This document shows positions 60,393 to 64,000 of a DNA stretch of 64,000 nucleotides, piece after piece. This stretch comes from Symsagittifera roscoffensis (lineage: Eukaryota; Xenacoelomorpha; Acoela; Convolutidae). The position numbers were made by a program, and so were the translations under genes. Within the stretch, counting starts at the first letter, position 1; every line of letters starts with the position of its first letter. The notes under the pieces were generated by a model, which worked only from the letters and a program-made list of their open reading frames with translations, had not been told where the DNA came from and searched no databases. The stretch is from contig NC_087065.1 of assembly GCF_963678635.1 (NCBI RefSeq), positions 63,452,754 to 63,516,753 of the forward strand, read 5' to 3'.

Positions 60393-60911
60393 ACAAGACT
60401 GCTCGTATCAGGGCAAAGCCCTGAATGTTCCGACTACATTTCATGGTCTATGAAGCAAAAAAATAACATGAAAAAATTAAAGGTAATGAAACAAAATGAA
60501 AAAAAGTATGAGAAATTTTTTTTGAAAATTATCCCCCTCATGCCATATAAAGTAAAAAGTGATAGACTTCGCTCCTAGTAACAAATCATTGAAGGCAAAT
60601 AACTTTCTTTCAACTAGATTGGTATGATTTCTATTACAGGTTAAATCTCCGCTTACGCGTTAATAGCGCGAAATATGTCGCGCGTTAATTGTCCAAAATT
60701 GGCGAAATGGCAATCTTTAAACCCTCATAACCTTGCAAAAATTAATCACAGGTGTTTTTTTTTTCAAATTTAAGCTTAGAACAACAATAGCTTTCAAATG
60801 ATGTTAAAAAAATCCGTCAAAAATGGCTAGTTAAAACGTCGAAATTAGTTTGACAAAAAAACCCACCCCGAGCACAATTATTCCGTTACTTTCGTTACGA
60901 AAATCGAAACA
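60393..60911 (-). mobile_element. H1 element, single (minus)
   Basis: Reverse-strand copy from ACAAGACTGCTCGTATCAGG to TTCGTTACGAAAATCGAAACA, with core TAATAGCGCGAAATATGTCG. Confidence 0.85.
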
Positions 60912-61107
60912 AAAAGCTGTAAAATCCGACAGCGTCGAAGCAAAGCCGAGAGCTGCCCAGACATGATCTTGCAGACCAAGTTAGACGCATCTTATTGATG
61001 CGTCTAACTTGGTTTAGATTTCATGGTAGGATTAAACATTTACGGAGATAGCGCAACGAATTAATAATCTCTGGCTTAACAAAAAGCTGAAGATCGAAGC
61101 TGAGGCA

Positions 61108-61690
61108 CATTGCGAGGCCAAACTCTGCAATTTGTGAATTAAAAGAGGACTTCACAATAAACCAAAATCAGATTTGCCGCAGAACCTGCAACATAGTTAA
61201 TTTTCTTCAATCCTATTTGCCGTTTTGGATTCCACAATTAAAGAGCTTAAACATTGTATTGCTCAAAATGGCTCCAACAACAGATGAAATTGTGGAGTCC
61301 ATAACAGTACTTGGTGAATTTGGAACACTTTGTGGAATCCACAAACAAATACAAATACTTTTACAGCAAAATTTAGCTGTTGAGGAATCCGCGTTTTTTT
61401 AAACGGATTTCAGTACCATATATAGAATCATTTTTAGGTCAAGTTTTTATCTACATTTTGCGCAATCCTCTCAGAGTTACGGAATTTAGAACCGCTAGCT
61501 ATATTCGCGCGTTGAAAAATCCGCGACAAAACAAATTAGGTTACAGATATATATTTTTTCGGATTTCACGGAAGTTTTTTTTGTATTTTTTAGTGTTTGA
61601 ACATGTTTAAATATTTGTGCGTGGATTCCAGTGACCTACAGACGCCAAATTTTGCGCCTATCCAGTGCACACTTTAGCCTCGTAATGCGA
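61108..61690. mobile_element. T2 TIR element, about 583 bp
   Basis: Left end CATTGCGAGGCCAAACTCTG; right end GCGCCTATCCAGTGCACACT then TTAGCCTCGTAATG. The outer 14 bases are inverted repeats (CATTxCGAGGCyAAA). It shares both ends with 30929-31131. No transposase is encoded; the two plus frames inside (61217-61402, 61380-61610) have no recognisable domain. The TATA-like 61414-61430 region is not interpreted. Confidence 0.6.
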
Positions 61691-62221
61691 GATTAGTTTT
61701 CATTGCATAACATCACATAGGAAAAGGATTTATTGAACATGAAACCGTTCGCTAGTTTCTCACAAAAATAGTTTTCAAATTCAACAATGTGCTGTATTTT
61801 TTTTTGAGAGGGTATCTAAAAATACATACTTGCTCATGGTTTAGACTGTAAGTAGCTATTGACTCACAAAGTGCGCTTTCATTGTAAGAAAATCAAGCGT
61901 AACAGCTAAATGATTGAAAGCAAAAAGAGCTGTTTCTTGAAAATTAGGTTTTGAAATCACTGCAAAACAACGAGCAAAATATTTTATTTGCTGAAAACCT
62001 AAGCAAGTTTTTTCTTCATTGTTTTTCACTTAAAGTCAACCCACTTTGAAAAAAGATGCAATTTGAATTTCTAGTTAAGTGCGTTTTGTCTTAACTGGCG
62101 CTATTTTAAGGAGAAAGAGAGCACTTGCAATTAATCTTTACAAAATTCTTTGATCCAATCTTCATTAATTTTTTGTTTCAGTTTAGCCTAAACCTTTTAA
62201 TTGTTTTCTTTTTTTTTACAG
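61691..62221 (+). other. Upstream intron or 5' region of the PKC gene
   Basis: AT-rich, ending in a polypyrimidine tract and acceptor (TTTTTTTTACAG, AG at 62220-62221) one base before the start codon. It is therefore intron 3' DNA or an outron. Confidence 0.55.
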
Positions 62222-63552
62222 AATGGACTCGTTAGACAACAGCTCTGTAGCAGACTCACTACCGTCTACTTCAGGGGATGGGGAGGGGGAGTTGGACAGG
62301 ATGACAATTGTGGACACTGAACCCATCATCAAGCGGAGGCGGAAGCGGGAGGCACTTCGGGAGAAGACTTCGGTGCATGTGAAGAACCACCACTTTCTGC
62401 CTCATTTCTGTCACCAGCCCACCTTCTGTGCTCATTGCAGAGATTTCATATGGTGAGACGAAAAAAAGTCCATATATGGACACATGCCTGTTTATGGACA
62501 TCGATCTGTCCACCAGTCGTGAATACGCCAGGCGTATACAATAAATGTGTAGACATTTGTATGTGCATATGAATCTATCTTTGGTTATGGTCCATCCGAT
62601 GTGATCACACTTTAGACTCGTAGGTTTACATAGTAGGTCATTAATAGTCTTATGTTTCAGGGGCGTAGTCGGCAATCAGGGAATGAAATGTTCGAGTATG
62701 TTTTCCAAACTCTACTTTTTAAAATTTTAAAGCTTGTTCGATGTATGATAAAAACTATTTTTGAAATATTTGTTTTTTTTCCTCTAGTTTGTGGCTTTGT
62801 GGTGCACAGAAGATGTCACGCCCTTGTTAGTTTCCCCTGCCCTGGTCTGGACAAAATCCAAGGCGATAATTCGGTGAGTGAGTCTTTCCCTCAGACGATA
62901 AAAAAGCATTCACTCTTGTTATACCTTATATCTCTCTTTATTTTTATACCCTGACTTTTGCGGTGCTTCATATATTAAACCATCTATTGATGGAGCAACT
63001 GGATGGAATCATGAAGAAGAGACAGCAAGACATTTAGCTCTGGGATTCTTCAAAACAGGGGCGGATCTAGGATTTTCTCGATGGGATTTTCCTAATTGGC
63101 CGCAGGCAAAGTTTTGAAAAAATTGACCAAAAAAGGCGTTATTAAGCATTTTTTGGAAAATTTTGACCAAAAAGTCGCATTTTTTCGGCGCGCGCTCCCC
63201 CCTCAAAATTAGTATATATTGTCGCCGAAGGCGCATTTAGAAAAATTTTAGGGTCCGTCTCTAAAAATGGATATCTCAAAATAGTACAAATGAGGGACCC
63301 TTTGGGTCGGCAGGGGGTCGAATCCCTGAATGGGGAGGGGGCGTCCAAACATCACCCCCCCCCCCGCACCTCCCCTAAATCGGCCCCTGCCTTCAAAAGT
63401 ATATGCGATCAATTATATACTTTTTGGGTTTCAGGAACAAGGAGGCCGTCTGCAGCACGAGTTCGCCACCCATAGCTACCAGAAGTTCACTTTCTGCGAT
63501 CACTGCGGGTCCATGCTATACGGGCTCATCAATCAAGGAAAACAGTGCAAAA
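62222..63552 (+). CDS. Protein kinase C, N-terminal exons (pseudosubstrate, C1A, most of C1B)
   Basis: Diacylglycerol-responsive Ser/Thr kinase; only the regulatory N-terminus is in the window. Exons are 62222-62452 (ATG 62223), 62661-62695, 62788-62873 and 63435-63552, all with GT-AG introns and joining in frame. An acidic leader of about 30 residues is followed by the basic pseudosubstrate [12 protein letters not shown], with Ala where a substrate has Ser/Thr. C1A then has the complete H-x12-C-x2-C-x14-C-x2-C-x4-H-x2-C-x7-C zinc pattern, split over three exons. C1B starts in exon 4 with H-x12-C-x2-C and [10 protein letters not shown]. Exon 2 is only 35 bases, matching the small exon found at this place in animal PKC genes. 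C1A placed directly after the pseudosubstrate, with no N-terminal C2, fits a conventional PKC (alpha/beta type). The C2 and kinase domains must lie beyond the window; I see no next exon before 64000. Confidence 0.92.
63056..63389. mobile_element. hAT-like element in PKC intron 3
   Basis: Begins CAGGGGCGGATCTAGG and ends CTAAATCGGCCCCTG. CTTCAAAA lies immediately left (63048-63055) and, after one extra C, right (63391-63398), an 8-bp target duplication with a one-base slip. Ends 45 bp before exon 4. Without it the 561-bp intron would be about 220 bp, like the gene's other introns. Confidence 0.85.
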
Positions 63553-63844
63553 GTAAGAAGCATCATTCAACCAAGAAAACTTTTTGGACCAAAAAAAGCA
63601 AATTGAGAAATGAACCGAAGAAACCAGTTTTTAAAACTGAAATGAACTCAGCAGACAAAACAACCTTTCGTGTCAGAATTTTTGGATACTCTCTTTATAT
63701 AGTTTACACAGATTCACCTGCTCTTTTTTGGTGAAAACAACTTCTTCTTTTTTAGATAATTTGAAGTATCCCAGAAAGTTTTCAGAGACATTTGAAACCG
63801 GACCATTTAATCGAATGACGTTCTCTCAGGCCTCAGGCTTTGAC
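63553..63844 (+). other. PKC intron 4, 5' part
   Basis: Starts with the donor GTAAGAAG. The acceptor-like TTTTTTAG at about 63755 is not followed by C1B coding sequence, so I do not call an exon there. Confidence 0.5.
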
Positions 63845-64000
63845 CAGTAGCACGCCGAGGGGGGCGGGTTGGGGCTGCGACCGCCTTCCCCCTTCACCTC
63901 ACTTCTGTTTGCCAAATTATTTCCAAAGGGTCCCGCGTTTGGCATAATTTCACGACATTCATTTCAAAAAATTTATAAAGGCACCTTCGTCGGCAGTAGA
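63845..64000. mobile_element. hAT-like element, cut by the window edge
   Basis: Starts CAGTAGCACGCCGAGGGGGG, the same kind of end as 49144 (CAGTAGCGGATTTAGGGG). It continues with GGGTCCCGCGTTTGG, ATTCATTTCAAAAAATTTAT and AAAGGCACCTTCGTCGGC in family order. It would lie in the intron after PKC exon 4. Confidence 0.6.

Noticed and set aside
62271-62675. 134-codon minus-strand open frame
   Set aside because: Shadow of PKC exons 1 and 2 and intron 1 on the opposite strand.
63330-63734. 134-codon plus-strand frame containing part of C1B
   Set aside because: Only 63435-63552 is exon; the rest reads through hAT and intron sequence. The real structure is defined by the splice sites.

Overview
This is AT-rich animal (metazoan) nuclear DNA. 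Two spliced host genes lie at the ends of the window: a calpain cysteine protease (two exons, 1150-3693, +) and the 5' coding exons of a protein kinase C (62222-63552, +). GT-AG introns, C1 zinc fingers and a classical calpain with a penta-EF-hand tail indicate an invertebrate metazoan. The sequence alone does not let me name the phylum.

The roughly 58 kb between the genes is mobile-element territory. (1) Family H1 is an abundant non-autonomous element of about 490-545 bp: 21 complete, truncated or ancient pieces on both strands. Its structure (asymmetric terminal inverted repeats, a stem-loop near the 3' end, no target duplication) is that of Helitron2/Helentron-type elements. Five pairs are fused head to tail with no spacer. 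A diverged sister family, H2, has the same architecture (35.5, 56.8 and 59.7 kb), and a third 3' end lies at 46.8 kb. (2) A decayed Ty3/gypsy-type LTR retrotransposon cluster (7.9-15.9 kb) has two LTRs, gag, protease, reverse transcriptase and integrase relics. A 1,837-bp integrase-bearing segment is present twice, one copy sitting inside the reverse transcriptase. (3) A 1.47-kb tandem array (22.27-28.55 kb) has units that each look like a decayed Asn/Lys/Gln-rich minus-strand gene. It is embedded in a wider minus-strand fossil coding zone (16.5-29.9 kb). (4) Non-autonomous hAT-like elements carry CAGGGGCGGAT termini, two with perfect 8-bp target duplications. One sits in a PKC intron, 45 bp before an exon. 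(5) Smaller items are a second TIR element family (30.9 and 61.1 kb), tRNA-like SINE heads, a TCGAC-rich minisatellite zone (38.2-38.95 kb), a fold-back element at 45 kb and a 200-N assembly gap.

The host genes are unrelated to each other beyond both being calcium/lipid signalling enzymes. The rest of the window is best read as layered insertions whose relative ages can be worked out from nesting.
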